Source: Fontivita pretiosa (lineage in GTDB: Bacteria > Planctomycetota > Phycisphaerae > Tepidisphaerales > Tepidisphaeraceae). From it: DNA of 64,000 bases. Below the pieces are notes generated by a model. It searched no databases, was not told where the DNA came from, and saw nothing but the letters and a program-made list of their open reading frames with translations. The stretch spans positions 992,001 through 1,056,000 of the forward strand of contig NZ_CP191258.1 of NCBI RefSeq assembly GCF_050410795.1, read 5' to 3'. Positions 42,915 through 51,679 of the stretch are shown piece after piece. The translations under genes and the position numbers were made by a program. Position 1 is the first letter of the stretch. Every line of letters begins with the position of its first letter.

Positions 42915-43946
42915 ATGCTCAGGGTTCTTCGATCGATCCATATCGGAGTGGCGAATCGGGGCGTGTGGCCGCTTACACTATGCACGCCGCAGCGCGGCTT
43001 TCGTCCCGTCGCCCTGGTGGATATCTCGCAACAGGCGTTGCAGGAGGCTCGGGCGCGAGTGGGGCTGCCTGAGTCGGCATGTTTCAACGACGCGCAGCAA
43101 GCGCTGGAGCAGGTGCAGGCCGACTGCGTGATCATCTGCGCTCCGACGCGATTTCATCTTCCGCTGACGAAGCTGGCGTTGAGTAAACGATTGCCGGTAC
43201 TGGTGGAAAAGGGCATGGCGCCCGACTTCGCCAGCGCCGTCGAGTTTGTCCGCGCCGTCGAGCAGGCGGGCGTGCCGGTCTGCATCGCGCAGAACTACCG
43301 TTACGGACCGATGGAACGCACGATCCTGAGCTGCATCAGCGATCCATCGCATCCGGCGCACACCGGCTTCGTGTATTGCATGGATTACGTCCAGCACCGC
43401 GTCCGACCGGAACCGCGAACGCTCACCTACCCGTTCGCCTCGGTCTGGGACATGTCCTGCCACCATTTTGACAACCTGCTGGCGTGGTTCGGGCCGGCGG
43501 AATGGATGCAGGCGGCCAGCTTCGCGGCGCCGTGGTCGGCTTATCCCCATGACAACAACACCAGCGCCATCATTCGCATGGCCAACGGCACCACCGTCAA
43601 CTACTGTCACACGCACGACGCCTCGCGCGGACAACTGGTCGTTTCACTTCACGGCCAGCGGGGAGCACTGTGGCTGAACGACGCCGGCGAAATCCACTTC
43701 AGCCAGCGTCCCACCGAGCAGTTCGGCACGCGGCCGGCCCAGGTCGTGCCTCGCGTCGAAGCCCCCGGGCAGGCGGGCGTGCTGGCGGATTTCTACCGCT
43801 ACGTCACCGAGGGCGTGGAACCCGGAATCAGCGCGCGAAACAACCTCCAGGTGATGGCCATGTGCGAAATGATGGTCCGGGCGATCACCACCGGCAGGCG
43901 CGTCTACCGTCGGGAAATCGATCAGCAAGGCGAATCCAGGACATGA
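42915..43946 (+). CDS. Gfo/Idh/MocA family oxidoreductase
   Basis: 343 residues. IHIGVANRGVWPLTL is the dinucleotide loop (with GxxNRG), VALVDISQQAL the second strand, and LPVLVEKGMAPDFASAVEFV holds the E-K pair (EKG rather than EKP). SVWDMSCHHFDNLLAWFGP is the D-x-x-x-H-H block. GGAAG lies five bases before the ATG. Its TGA overlaps the ATG of the cupin gene, so the two are coupled. Substrate unknown; a sugar or sugar acid fits the region. Confidence 0.85.
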   Translation: MLRVLRSIHIGVANRGVWPLTLCTPQRGFRPVALVDISQQALQEARARVGLPESACFNDAQQALEQVQADCVIICAPTRFHLPLTKLALSKRLPVLVEKGMAPDFASAVEFVRAVEQAGVPVCIAQNYRYGPMERTILSCISDPSHPAHTGFVYCMDYVQHRVRPEPRTLTYPFASVWDMSCHHFDNLLAWFGPAEWMQAASFAAPWSAYPHDNNTSAIIRMANGTTVNYCHTHDASRGQLVVSLHGQRGALWLNDAGEIHFSQRPTEQFGTRPAQVVPRVEAPGQAGVLADFYRYVTEGVEPGISARNNLQVMAMCEMMVRAITTGRRVYRREIDQQGESRT

Positions 43947-44752
43947 GTGATTCAAATCTGAATCATGCAGCGACGAGCCAGTTGGCCGCCGGGCCCGCAA
44001 CCATCGGCGGCGTGAGCCTGACTCTGGTGCGCGTGTATGCCGATCGCGCCGCCCCGGACGGATTGCACAGCGGTTGTCCCCACGTGCACGGGCTGACGGA
44101 TGAGGCGTATTACTGCGTTGGCGGCCGCGGCGCCGTCGAGCTGCACAGCCTCTCGCAAGGCTTTCACACCGTCGAGCTGCAACCGGGCGCGTACGTGCAG
44201 TTCTCCGCCAACGTCGTGCATCGCCTGATCAACCATGATGGAAGCCTGGAGGTGCTGGCGATCATTGCCAACGCCGGGCTGGCGGAGCGCGGCGACGCGC
44301 GGGTCTGGTTCGGACCCGAGGTGGATGCCGATCCGCGGCGATACCAGCAGCTCATGATGCTGGCAAGCGAACAAGGCATCGAGGGCGCGCTGCGGCGGCG
44401 CGATGAGGCGGTGCGTGCCTATGTCAGCTTCAGGCAATTGTGGACAACGGATCGCGCCAAGTGGGAAGCGGAGTTGCGGCGATTCATCGACGTGCACCTG
44501 TCGGATCTGGCCAGGCAACGCCAGCGGCTTGCCGCGGCCATCGAAAGCGGCCCCGTCGCCGCCGCCACGCTGAGCCGCAGGCGGCTGGATGCCCTGCCCC
44601 ACATGCTCGGTTCCGACTTGGCCGGCGTGTGCGAACCCGGCCAGCCTGAGACCTTGGGCATGTGCGGTCGGCTGCGACAGCTCGATCGCCTGGTTAGTGT
44701 CCGAGTCGATACAAGCATCCATGCCTTGACGGCCGGACTGCGCCGACAGTGA
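43943..44752 (+). CDS. cupin-domain protein
   Basis: 269 residues. The N-terminal 130 form a cupin barrel: HSGCPHVHGLTDEAYYCVGGRGAVEL contains the H-x-H...E metal-site pattern, and LQPGAYVQFSANVVHRLIN is the second motif with its histidine. The remaining 140 residues are helical (TTDRAKWEAELRRFIDVHL) and not assigned. The ATG overlaps the stop of the Gfo/Idh gene (ATGA). The likely role is sugar isomerisation or sensing in the same pathway. The long frame starting at 43670 is a shadow. Confidence 0.8.
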   Translation: MSDSNLNHAATSQLAAGPATIGGVSLTLVRVYADRAAPDGLHSGCPHVHGLTDEAYYCVGGRGAVELHSLSQGFHTVELQPGAYVQFSANVVHRLINHDGSLEVLAIIANAGLAERGDARVWFGPEVDADPRRYQQLMMLASEQGIEGALRRRDEAVRAYVSFRQLWTTDRAKWEAELRRFIDVHLSDLARQRQRLAAAIESGPVAAATLSRRRLDALPHMLGSDLAGVCEPGQPETLGMCGRLRQLDRLVSVRVDTSIHALTAGLRRQ

Positions 44753-44780
44753 GCCCGATGCCTCGACGAAGGGTGATCGT

Positions 44781-45614
44781 CTAACTGCACTCCAGGTACG
44801 CCCGTTTGATCTGCTCGACGTACTCGGCCTGATCCAACGCCCATTTCTCCGTCGAGAAGATCTCGACCTCGTTGTAGCCTTTGAAGCCGGCGGCCTCGAC
44901 CCACGAGCGGATTTGGCGCAGCGGGATGCAGCCCTCGCCCATCAGGCCGCGGTCGTTCAGCAGGTCGCGGGTCTCAACCCGCCAGTCGCAGATGTGGAAC
45001 GCGAACAGCGTTTTCTGTTTGCCGGCCAGCTCGATCTCCGCCTGTAGATCCGGATCCCACCAGACGTGATAGACGTCGCAGGCGATCCCCAGCCAGGGGC
45101 TGCGAAGCGATTGGCAGATCTGCCGCGCCTCGGCCATGCGGTTGATGGCGGAGCGGTCGGCGGCGTACATGGGATGAAGCGGCTCGATGGCGAGCTGAAC
45201 CTCTCGCGCCTCGGCGTGTGGAAGCACTGTCGCGATGCCGTCGTGAATCTGTTTTCTCGCCTCCGGCAGCGGCATCCCCGGCACGGCGCCGCACACCAGC
45301 ACGACCATCTTCGCGCCAATCTCGGCGGCGTCGTCGATGGCGCGGCGGTTGTCGTCAATCGCCGCCTGACGTTTGGACTGCTCGAACGCCGGGAAGAATC
45401 CGCCTCGAACCAGCGCCACCACATCCATGCCCGCATCGCGCAGCATCTGCCCGGCCTGCCGCGCGCCGATCGGCTCCAGCACATTTCGCCAGACGGAGAT
45501 ACCCCTGATCCCCGCGCGGCTGTAGCCGTCGATGCACTGCCGCAGCGACCAGGGCTTGTTGGTCATCGTATGAATCGCCAGACGTGAGAGGTCGGTGAGA
45601 GGTTGAGCGGTCAT
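44781..45614 (-). CDS. sugar phosphate isomerase/epimerase (xylose-isomerase-like TIM barrel)
   Basis: 277 residues of the AP-endonuclease-2/IolE-type TIM barrel. GIRGISVWRNVLEPIGARQ, QLAIEPLHPMYAADR (the E-P-L-H metal glutamate), IACDVYHVWWDPD and FNEVEIFS (strand 8) match the fold, with metal ligands E, D, H and E in order. Start ATG at 45614. A GxxExxY element separates it from the Gfo/Idh gene 46159-47310. Removing that element leaves about 30 bases between the two genes, so they were probably one operon. Confidence 0.86.
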   Translation of the reverse strand: MTAQPLTDLSRLAIHTMTNKPWSLRQCIDGYSRAGIRGISVWRNVLEPIGARQAGQMLRDAGMDVVALVRGGFFPAFEQSKRQAAIDDNRRAIDDAAEIGAKMVVLVCGAVPGMPLPEARKQIHDGIATVLPHAEAREVQLAIEPLHPMYAADRSAINRMAEARQICQSLRSPWLGIACDVYHVWWDPDLQAEIELAGKQKTLFAFHICDWRVETRDLLNDRGLMGEGCIPLRQIRSWVEAAGFKGYNEVEIFSTEKWALDQAEYVEQIKRAYLECS

Positions 45615-45632
45615 CAGTAGTCCGGATCAGAT

Positions 45633-45661
45633 TTGAACCACGAAGACACGAAGGCACGAAG
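45633..45661 (+). repeat. left inverted repeat of GxxExxY unit
   Basis: 29 bases beginning TTGAACCACGAAG and made of about two and a half copies of the 8-base unit ACGAAG[A/G]C. Its reverse complement lies at 46118-46146 with one difference. Confidence 0.85.
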
Positions 45662-45673
45662 TGGGTCCTGGTA

Positions 45674-46069
45674 TTACAGGATCACTCGCTTGATGCCGTC
45701 CTTGATCAGTCTTGCGTTGAAGTTAATCAGGATACCCAGACGCTTTCCGGTCAGCTTCAGGTACGTGATGAGTTGAGCTTCGTGCACCGGATGGAGCCTT
45801 TCCACGGCCTTCAGTTCTACGATAACACAGCCATCGACAAGCAGGTCGAGCCGATAACCGGCATCGAGATGTACTTCTTCGTACACTACGGGCACTGGCA
45901 CCTCTCTTTCGACCCGAAGACCCCGCCTGGTGAGTTCGTAGACCATTACAACCAGATACGCAGACTCGAGCAAGCCAGGTCCGAGCTTCGAATGAATCTT
46001 GAAGGCCGCGTCCACGATCTGCGTCGCCACTCGCTCGATCTCCGCCGATGTTGTGTCGCCAAAGACCAT
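45674..46069 (-). CDS. GxxExxY family protein (PD-(D/E)XK nuclease-like)
   Basis: 131 residues. The name-giving motif is G32-x-x-E35-x-x-Y38 within KLGPGLLESAY. The nuclease-type core follows: D75 in GYRLDLLVD and E85-x-K87 in VIVELKAVE, with a helix HEAQLITYLKLTG after it. A perfect ribosome site AAGGAG lies six bases before ATG 46069; the frame extends upstream through the repeat but has no better start. Family members are widespread and mostly uncharacterised; nuclease activity is predicted from fold, not shown. The flanking inverted repeats suggest it is the only gene of a small mobile unit. Confidence 0.85.
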   Translation of the reverse strand: MVFGDTTSAEIERVATQIVDAAFKIHSKLGPGLLESAYLVVMVYELTRRGLRVEREVPVPVVYEEVHLDAGYRLDLLVDGCVIVELKAVERLHPVHEAQLITYLKLTGKRLGILINFNARLIKDGIKRVIL

Positions 46070-46117
46070 GTAGACTCTCCTTTCTTCGCGCGTGCACGAA
46101 TCGAACTCGATGCCGCT

Positions 46118-46146
46118 CTTCGTGCCTTCGTGTCTTGGTGGTTCAA
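46118..46146 (-). repeat. right inverted repeat of GxxExxY unit
   Basis: Reverse complement of the left repeat with one mismatch (28 of 29). It ends 12 bases from the stop codon of the Gfo/Idh gene. Confidence 0.85.
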
Positions 46147-46158
46147 TCCATCCGAGAT

Positions 46159-47310
46159 TTACAGCGGCGGCACATCGACCCACTGGCGCTGGTGCCAGCT
46201 CTTGAGACCGAGTTCCGCCAGTTGCACGCCTTTGGCGCCTTCCTTGAGCGTCCATCGGAACGGCTCGTCCAGCACGACGTGACGCAGGAACAGTTCCCAC
46301 TGGATCTTGAAGGCGTTGTCGTAGGTGGTGGCATCGGGCATTTTCATCCAGCCATCGTAGAAGTTGATTGGCTGGGGAATGTCCGGGTTCCAGATTGGCT
46401 TGGGGGTCATCGCTTCGCTCTGGACGTAGCAGTCGCGCAGCCCCGCCACCGCCGAGCCCTTGGTCCCGTCCACCTGGATGGTCAGCAGGTCATCACGACG
46501 AACCCGTGTGCACCAGCTCGAATTGAACTGCGCGAAGATGCCGCCTTCGAGCTGAAAGATCGCATAGGCCGAGTCGTCGGCGTCGGCCTTGTACGGCTTG
46601 CCCGATTCATCGATGCGTTCGGGGATATCGGTCTTGGCTTGGGCGAACAGGCCGCGCACCTCGCCGAAGATGTTGTCCAGCACGTATCGCCAGTGGCAGA
46701 ACATGTCGATGATGATTCCCCCGCCGTCGGCGGCGCGGTAGTTCCAGCTTGGGCGCTGCGGGGGCTGATCGTCCACGTGTCCGGTGAAGACCCAGTAGCC
46801 GAAGTCTCCCTTGATGCTCAGAATCCGCCCGAAGAACCCGGATTGGATCAGTTGCCGCAGCTTCCGCATGCCCGGCAGCCACAGCTTGTCCTGTACCACG
46901 CCGTTTTTCAGTCCGGCGCGGTCGCACAATTCATACAGCCGCATGGCTTCGGCGACGGTCACGGCGGTCGGCTTTTCGCAATAAATGGCCTTGCCCGCCT
47001 TGACAGCCATTTCGACGAATCTGGCTCGAAGCAGCGTCGAGGAGGCATCAAAGAAGATCTGGTTGTAGGGATCGTCCAGCGCCTTTTGAAGGTCGGTGCT
47101 GTAGCGTTGCACGCCGTGCTGGCGCGCCAGCGCCTCCAGCTTGTTGGGGTTGCGCCCGGTGAGGATCGGGTCGGGCATGATCGCCAGGTCGTCCGAGACC
47201 TTCACTCCCCCCTGCCTGATGATCGCCAAAATCGAACGCACCAGGTGCTGGTTGGTCCCCATTCGCCCGGTGACGCCGTTCATGATGATGCCGACTTTTC
47301 GGATTTCCAC
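46159..47310 (-). CDS. Gfo/Idh/MocA family oxidoreductase
   Basis: 383 residues. KVGIIMNGVTGRMGTNQHL is a dinucleotide loop with G-x-x-G-x-M-G, ILTGRNPNKLEALA the second strand, and KAIYCEKPTAVTVAEA the EKP block. DGGGIIIDMFCHWRYVLDNIFG carries the catalytic-domain D-x-x-x-H. A GTG start with GGAG six bases upstream is used. It is probably the upstream partner of the TIM-barrel isomerase 44781-45614; the GxxExxY unit lies between them. Substrate unknown. Confidence 0.87.
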   Translation of the reverse strand: MEIRKVGIIMNGVTGRMGTNQHLVRSILAIIRQGGVKVSDDLAIMPDPILTGRNPNKLEALARQHGVQRYSTDLQKALDDPYNQIFFDASSTLLRARFVEMAVKAGKAIYCEKPTAVTVAEAMRLYELCDRAGLKNGVVQDKLWLPGMRKLRQLIQSGFFGRILSIKGDFGYWVFTGHVDDQPPQRPSWNYRAADGGGIIIDMFCHWRYVLDNIFGEVRGLFAQAKTDIPERIDESGKPYKADADDSAYAIFQLEGGIFAQFNSSWCTRVRRDDLLTIQVDGTKGSAVAGLRDCYVQSEAMTPKPIWNPDIPQPINFYDGWMKMPDATTYDNAFKIQWELFLRHVVLDEPFRWTLKEGAKGVQLAELGLKSWHQRQWVDVPPL

Positions 47311-47466
47311 GTGTAGCTCCAGAAGCTGGGATTTCCCCGCGGTCAGTGCCGCGCAACAAGGCGCTCGAACTCAAGCGGGCAGATGATCGTGCCTGCCATG
47401 CAGTGCCCGTGAGGCGGGGAATATATCGGCATCGACGCCGTCGATCCAGTTGCTATCATCCCGGAC

Positions 47467-47964
47467 ATGGACAAACAGACGCTTCTTGCCGGATTGGACT
47501 TTGCGCGGGATCGGTTGCTGGGCAGCATTCAGACCATCGAGAAGAGCGGGCAGGATCCGGCCAGGGTGCTGGTCTGGCGTCCCGGGCCGGGGCGGGCGCA
47601 CATCGGCTGGCAGCTTCTGCACTGTGCCGCGACCCACCACAAGCACCTGTACGCCACGCTCCAGGGCAAACCCATCCCCAATGAAAAGCTTGTGGCGGAT
47701 TTCGCCGGCGGCAGCACGCCAAGCGACTCCAATCTGCCCAGCCTTGAAGCGATCAAGCAGACGCTGGCCAGCACGTTCGCCGAGTTCCGGCAATACGTCG
47801 CCAGTCTTAGCCCCACCGACCTGGCGAGCAGGAAAGTCGGCCCGCCGGGACGCGAGCGTCTGCTGGGCGAATGGATCCTGCTGTACACCTGGCATGAGGC
47901 GCACCATCAGGGGCAGATTCACCTGACGTGGAATCTGTACCGGGCGGCGCATGGGCTGGCGTGA
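47467..47964 (+). CDS. DinB-family protein
   Basis: 165 residues, a four-helix DinB/YfiT-like fold. The three metal-binding histidines are visible: H-I-G-W early in helix 2 (RAHIGWQLLHCAATHH), and W-H-E-A-H-H-Q-G-Q-I-H near the C-terminus. Family members are often nickel- or zinc-dependent thiol S-transferases; others have no known role. The ATG is preceded by a short region shared with the divergent Gfo/Idh gene. It converges with the binding-protein gene 2 bases away. Confidence 0.85.
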   Translation: MDKQTLLAGLDFARDRLLGSIQTIEKSGQDPARVLVWRPGPGRAHIGWQLLHCAATHHKHLYATLQGKPIPNEKLVADFAGGSTPSDSNLPSLEAIKQTLASTFAEFRQYVASLSPTDLASRKVGPPGRERLLGEWILLYTWHEAHHQGQIHLTWNLYRAAHGLA

Positions 47965-47966
47965 GC

Positions 47967-49403
47967 TTAGCGTGTGGCGGCGGCGGCACGCAGCCGGCGA
48001 TACTCCTCGGCAAAATCAGCCGTCCACTGGCGCTGCAACGTCAGCCGCTCCACTGCTGTCGCCTTTCGCCAAAGCCCCATCCGCCGCAGCGCCTCGGACT
48101 GATCAAAGGGAAACACGCCGAGCTTCGCGTCGAATTCCGCAGCGCGGGGCGAGGCGAGGATCGTCGCGCGCGTCTGGCGCAGATCATCCAGCAGATCGAT
48201 CATGCTCATCTGCATCAGCTCGCCAATGATCCCGAAGGTCTTCTTGCGGGCATTGGAGGTGTTGAACTCCGATGCGCTGGCGAAGGGATTGACGTTGTCG
48301 GTGAAGTTGGCCGGATCGGCATATACCGATCGCCGGACCGGCAGCCGCCGCAGCGACGTCTGCCTCGGCCCGCCGGGCGCGCCGGCGCGGGTGATCCACA
48401 GCCGCTGGCCCGGCTCGCTCAGCACATAGCGTATGAAGCGGATGGCCAGCTCGCGGTGCTCGGCGCCTTTGACCAGCGCGATCGGGTCGGGATTGATGGC
48501 GGTGGCGTTGACCGGCTCGACGTATCCCATCCGCGACTCGCCCACCATCTCGATGGTCGAGCGGGCGTGAAAGTCGATGACCATGGAGGCGGCGGCGTCG
48601 CCACTGGCCACCACCCCCGACTGCGCCGAGCCCGAATCGGTGAACAGCCGCGCGTTGGCCGCGATCTGCCGCAACAGCCCCATGCCCCGGGCCCAGCCGG
48701 CGTCCTCGCTGCCGCCCTGCTGCGCCGCGTCGGCCATCGCACGCTCCACCACCACCATGTACGCCGTCTTGGCCGAGGCGCTTTGCGTCGGGTCGGCCAG
48801 TACGATCCAGCCCCGGTATTTCGGATCAGCCAGATCCTTCCAGGTCTTCGGCTCCGGCAGACGCAGGTACCGGAGCACATCCTTGTTGTAGCAGATGCCG
48901 AAACTGCTCAGCGCCGTGCCGAACCACTGCGGCGGCGATGATCGCTGATCGTACAACGGCAAGCCTCCCAGCGTCGGCTGCGGAAACACTTCGGCCAGAA
49001 ACTCCGCGCCAAGATCCACACCCTCCAGGTGGCCTGCATCCTTGAGCTGCGTGTCGAACAGGTAGTCACCACCGCCCCAGACCAGATCGATCTTGTACGT
49101 GCCAAGCTGATTGTACAGCGATCGGCTGGCGTCGAAGAACTTGACGATCTGGCTGGACCCGCCGTAATTCCGCCAGTCGATCGTCACCGGCTGACCGTAA
49201 TGCTCTCGATGCCAGCGCGAGAAGGCCTCGGCGAACTCCCGGCGGATGCCCTCGGCGTGAGGCGTGGCAATCACCAGCGTCAGCGCATCACCTGCGGGCG
49301 AAGCCTCTGGCCCGGCCTGGTCGCTCACGTACACCGCGCGCAGCGCGAACGGCGTGACCAGCACCACCACCAGCAGAATGATCAGCAGGTATTGACGCAT
49401 CAC
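47967..49403 (-). CDS. ABC transporter solute-binding protein (iron/polyamine type)
   Basis: 478 residues with an N-terminal membrane/signal segment (about 5-22, LLIILLVVVLVTPFALRAV). Since no lipobox cysteine is clear, it may stay membrane-anchored. The body has DALTLVIATPHAEGIRREF, DLVWGGGDYLFDTQL, WKDLADPKYRGWIVLADPT and HRELAIRFIRYVLSEPGQRLW, blocks of the extracellular binding proteins for ferric iron or spermidine/putrescine. It probably delivers a cation or small organic ligand to the ATPase-containing importer encoded upstream (49511-50602). No permease lies in the window. Confidence 0.83.
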   Translation of the reverse strand: MMRQYLLIILLVVVLVTPFALRAVYVSDQAGPEASPAGDALTLVIATPHAEGIRREFAEAFSRWHREHYGQPVTIDWRNYGGSSQIVKFFDASRSLYNQLGTYKIDLVWGGGDYLFDTQLKDAGHLEGVDLGAEFLAEVFPQPTLGGLPLYDQRSSPPQWFGTALSSFGICYNKDVLRYLRLPEPKTWKDLADPKYRGWIVLADPTQSASAKTAYMVVVERAMADAAQQGGSEDAGWARGMGLLRQIAANARLFTDSGSAQSGVVASGDAAASMVIDFHARSTIEMVGESRMGYVEPVNATAINPDPIALVKGAEHRELAIRFIRYVLSEPGQRLWITRAGAPGGPRQTSLRRLPVRRSVYADPANFTDNVNPFASASEFNTSNARKKTFGIIGELMQMSMIDLLDDLRQTRATILASPRAAEFDAKLGVFPFDQSEALRRMGLWRKATAVERLTLQRQWTADFAEEYRRLRAAAATR

Positions 49404-49510
49404 ACGCCCCTACCACACGTGCCCATGTCCCGGCACAATCGAATCTGTCTCATGTTATGCGCCGTGGCATGCCCCGCCACCCTGCAACCCTGCGCATGCC
49501 CGGCCGATCC

Positions 49511-50602
49511 TCACTCCGTCAACAGCACTACATCCGCCGGATCAAACCATACTTCGGCCCGCTCGACAGCCTCATCGCGCGCCACCAGCCGCGGATTCAG
49601 CTCCAGAGCTTTCAGAGGCGGCCCCACGACCTGACCGTCGGCGGCGATATTCACCTGATGCTGGGCAAGCTCGCCGAGATAGATCGTGTCATGCACGATC
49701 CCGGCGTAGCGATTGACGGCCTGGGCGGGGGCTTGACCAAGATGCACGACCTCCGGGCGGATCGACAACGTCACCTCCAAACCGGGATGTACCTGTGTCG
49801 TCGATCCCGCGGCGCTGACAATCCGGCCCAGCGACGTCTGCACCGTCGCGCGTCCGTCCTCGCTGTGCACCACAGTCCCATCAACAAAGTTCGTCTCTCC
49901 CATGAACCCCGCCACGAAGCGATTCCGCGGCCGAAGGTACAGTTCCTGAGGCCGGCCCACCTGCTCGATTCGCCCGGCATTCAGGATCGCCATCCGGTCC
50001 GCGATCGACAGCGCTTCCTTCTGATCGTGGGTAACATAAATGGCGGTGAGCTGCGCCTGTCGGCATATCCGGCGGATCTCCGATCGCATCTCCAGTCGCA
50101 GCTTGGTGTCAAGATTGCTCAACGGCTCGTCCAGCAGCAGGCACCGCGGATGCACCACCAGCGCCCGCGCCAGCGCCACGCGCTGCTGCTGGCCGCCGGA
50201 TAGCTGGTTGGGCTTGCGGTCTCGCAACGCTTCCATCTGCACCAGCCGCAGCACCTGATTGACCCGCTGGTTCTGCTCGGCCGGCGAAAGCCCGCGCAGC
50301 TCGATGCCGAACCGAACATTCTGCTCCACGGTCATGTGCGGCCAGAGCGCGTAACTCTGAAAGCACATCACCGCATTGCGTTTCTCCGTCGGCAGCGACG
50401 TGACATCCTCGTCATTGAAATACACCCGACCGGACGTCGGCTCGTGCAGCCCGGCAATGATCCGCAACAGCGTGCTCTTGCCGCATCCGCTGGGACCCAG
50501 CAGAAAGAAGATCTCGCCTTTGGCCACCTCCAGTGTCACGTCGTCCAACGCCACTGTCTGGCCAAACCGTTTGGTGATATGTTCCAGTCGCACCGACGTC
50601 AT
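49511..50602 (-). CDS. ABC importer ATPase (PotA/FbpC/UgpC type)
   Basis: 363 residues. Walker A GPSGCGKST, signature LSGGQQQRVALARAL and Walker B CLLLDEPLSNLD are intact, with the switch histidine in YVTHDQKEAL. The C-terminal 120 residues (ETNFVDGTVVHSE, SIRPEVVHLG) form a TOBE domain, as in importers for iron, polyamines and sugars. ATG at 50602. The much longer open frame above it is antisense to glcE and is ignored. The binding protein lies 107 bases downstream, but no permease was found nearby. Confidence 0.92.
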   Translation of the reverse strand: MTSVRLEHITKRFGQTVALDDVTLEVAKGEIFFLLGPSGCGKSTLLRIIAGLHEPTSGRVYFNDEDVTSLPTEKRNAVMCFQSYALWPHMTVEQNVRFGIELRGLSPAEQNQRVNQVLRLVQMEALRDRKPNQLSGGQQQRVALARALVVHPRCLLLDEPLSNLDTKLRLEMRSEIRRICRQAQLTAIYVTHDQKEALSIADRMAILNAGRIEQVGRPQELYLRPRNRFVAGFMGETNFVDGTVVHSEDGRATVQTSLGRIVSAAGSTTQVHPGLEVTLSIRPEVVHLGQAPAQAVNRYAGIVHDTIYLGELAQHQVNIAADGQVVGPPLKALELNPRLVARDEAVERAEVWFDPADVVLLTE

Positions 50603-50755
50603 AGCCTGGCGGATTGTACACGCTGTGGACGCAAATGCGCGGGCAGGGCACACCGCGAAGACAGCCTCGGTTGTTGAGCCACGCGACGCACTTGCGGCGG
50701 CAGGTGTCGCGGCGCCTTTCGCGACCGCCAGCCGGTGCGTAGACTCTATCGTGTA

Positions 50756-51679
50756 ATGTCCGAGTTGACCTTCCGTCCACAGCGACAGCCGCTCGTGAAG
50801 CCGGGGCAAATCGAGCATCACGTTGGCGATTTGACCGTCACCGCCGCCGCCGACGTCACTCTGGTCCAGCTCCAGCAGCAACTGGCGCTGCACGATCAGT
50901 GGCTGCCGATTGACGGGGATCCCCGTCTGCCGGTCGGTGAGCTTGTTCAGACCAACTCGACCGGGCCGCTGCGCCTTGGCTTTGGCGCCTGGCGGGATCT
51001 GCTGCTGGGAGTGCAGTTCACGACCGCCTCGGGCAGGCTGATCACGGCCGGCGGTCGCACCATGAAAAACGTCGCCGGGTATGACTTGACGAAGTTCATG
51101 GTCGGGCAGCACGGTCTTTTCGGCAGGCTGGTGACGATCACGGCACGGACGTGGAAGCGCCCGTCGGCGGCGCTGCTGGCGAGGTTTTCGCCCGACGAAC
51201 GGCTGATGGGGCAATTGCTGCCCACTCCGCTTCGCCCGCAGTGGGCGATGCTTGCCGAGGGATCGCTGTGGTGCGGTTACCTCGGAGATCAGCGCAGCAT
51301 CGATTATTACCAGGCGAACGTGCCGTCGTGGCGGCCGCTGGAGATCCGGCGACAAACGCCTCAGCAGGACATCGACTTCCGCGCCGCCCGCTGGCTTGCG
51401 CCAGATTGGCCGGGCGAACGCTTCCGCGCCAGTGTCCCGCCGGCCAGGGTCGTACAGCTCTTCAGTCAGCTTGCCCTGCCGCACAGTGCTGCCGATGCCG
51501 CTTTCGGCATCATTGCCGGGGCATGCCAGGCCGACCAGAAGCAGCGACTGCTCGAGCAGACGGCGGCGGTCGGCGGCCGGGTTTTCTTTCAGGATGCTGA
51601 GTCACTGCAACGCCGCTTCCACGAAGACAGCGCCGAGGCGGCGCTGCTCAGACGCTTAAAATCGGCATTCGACGCATGA
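50756..51679 (+). CDS. glcE: FAD-binding subunit of glycolate oxidase-like complex
   Basis: 307 residues, shorter than GlcD. The FAD PCMH domain is reduced but has TNSTGPLRLGFGAWRDLLLG, TASGRLITAGGRTMKNVAGYDLTKFMVG and QHGLFGRLVTITARTW, the GlcE hallmark around the K-N-V-A-G-Y-D motif. It would work with GlcD and GlcF to oxidise glycolate or another 2-hydroxy acid to the keto acid. The ATG at 50756 is chosen; the frame opens at GTG 50735. The stop overlaps the glcF start (ATGA). GlcD itself is not encoded in the window. Confidence 0.85.
   Translation: MSELTFRPQRQPLVKPGQIEHHVGDLTVTAAADVTLVQLQQQLALHDQWLPIDGDPRLPVGELVQTNSTGPLRLGFGAWRDLLLGVQFTTASGRLITAGGRTMKNVAGYDLTKFMVGQHGLFGRLVTITARTWKRPSAALLARFSPDERLMGQLLPTPLRPQWAMLAEGSLWCGYLGDQRSIDYYQANVPSWRPLEIRRQTPQQDIDFRAARWLAPDWPGERFRASVPPARVVQLFSQLALPHSAADAAFGIIAGACQADQKQRLLEQTAAVGGRVFFQDAESLQRRFHEDSAEAALLRRLKSAFDA

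Larger units (their letters stand above)
45633..46146. mobile_element. 514-bp GxxExxY unit bounded by 29-bp inverted repeats
   Basis: A gene for a GxxExxY (PD-(D/E)XK-like) protein is bracketed by 29-base inverted repeats that differ at one base (45633-45661 and 46118-46146). The gap between stop and left repeat is 12 bases, and between start and right repeat 48. Outside the repeats only 18 and 12 bases remain to the neighbouring sugar genes. There is no transposase and no clear target duplication, so movement would need help from elsewhere or a nuclease-type route. The element is read from the sequence; calling it mobile is inference. Confidence 0.6.

Noticed and set aside
45633..45661. Possible CRISPR or tandem-repeat array
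   Set aside because: Only about two and a half copies of an 8-base unit, no spacers; it is one arm of an inverted repeat.
45633..46146. Classical insertion sequence
   Set aside because: No transposase, only a GxxExxY gene, and no clear target duplication next to the repeats, so I call it an element of unknown type.
50603..51484. N-terminal extension of the importer ATPase
   Set aside because: The extra 290 codons are antisense to glcE; the ATPase starts cleanly at ATG 50602.
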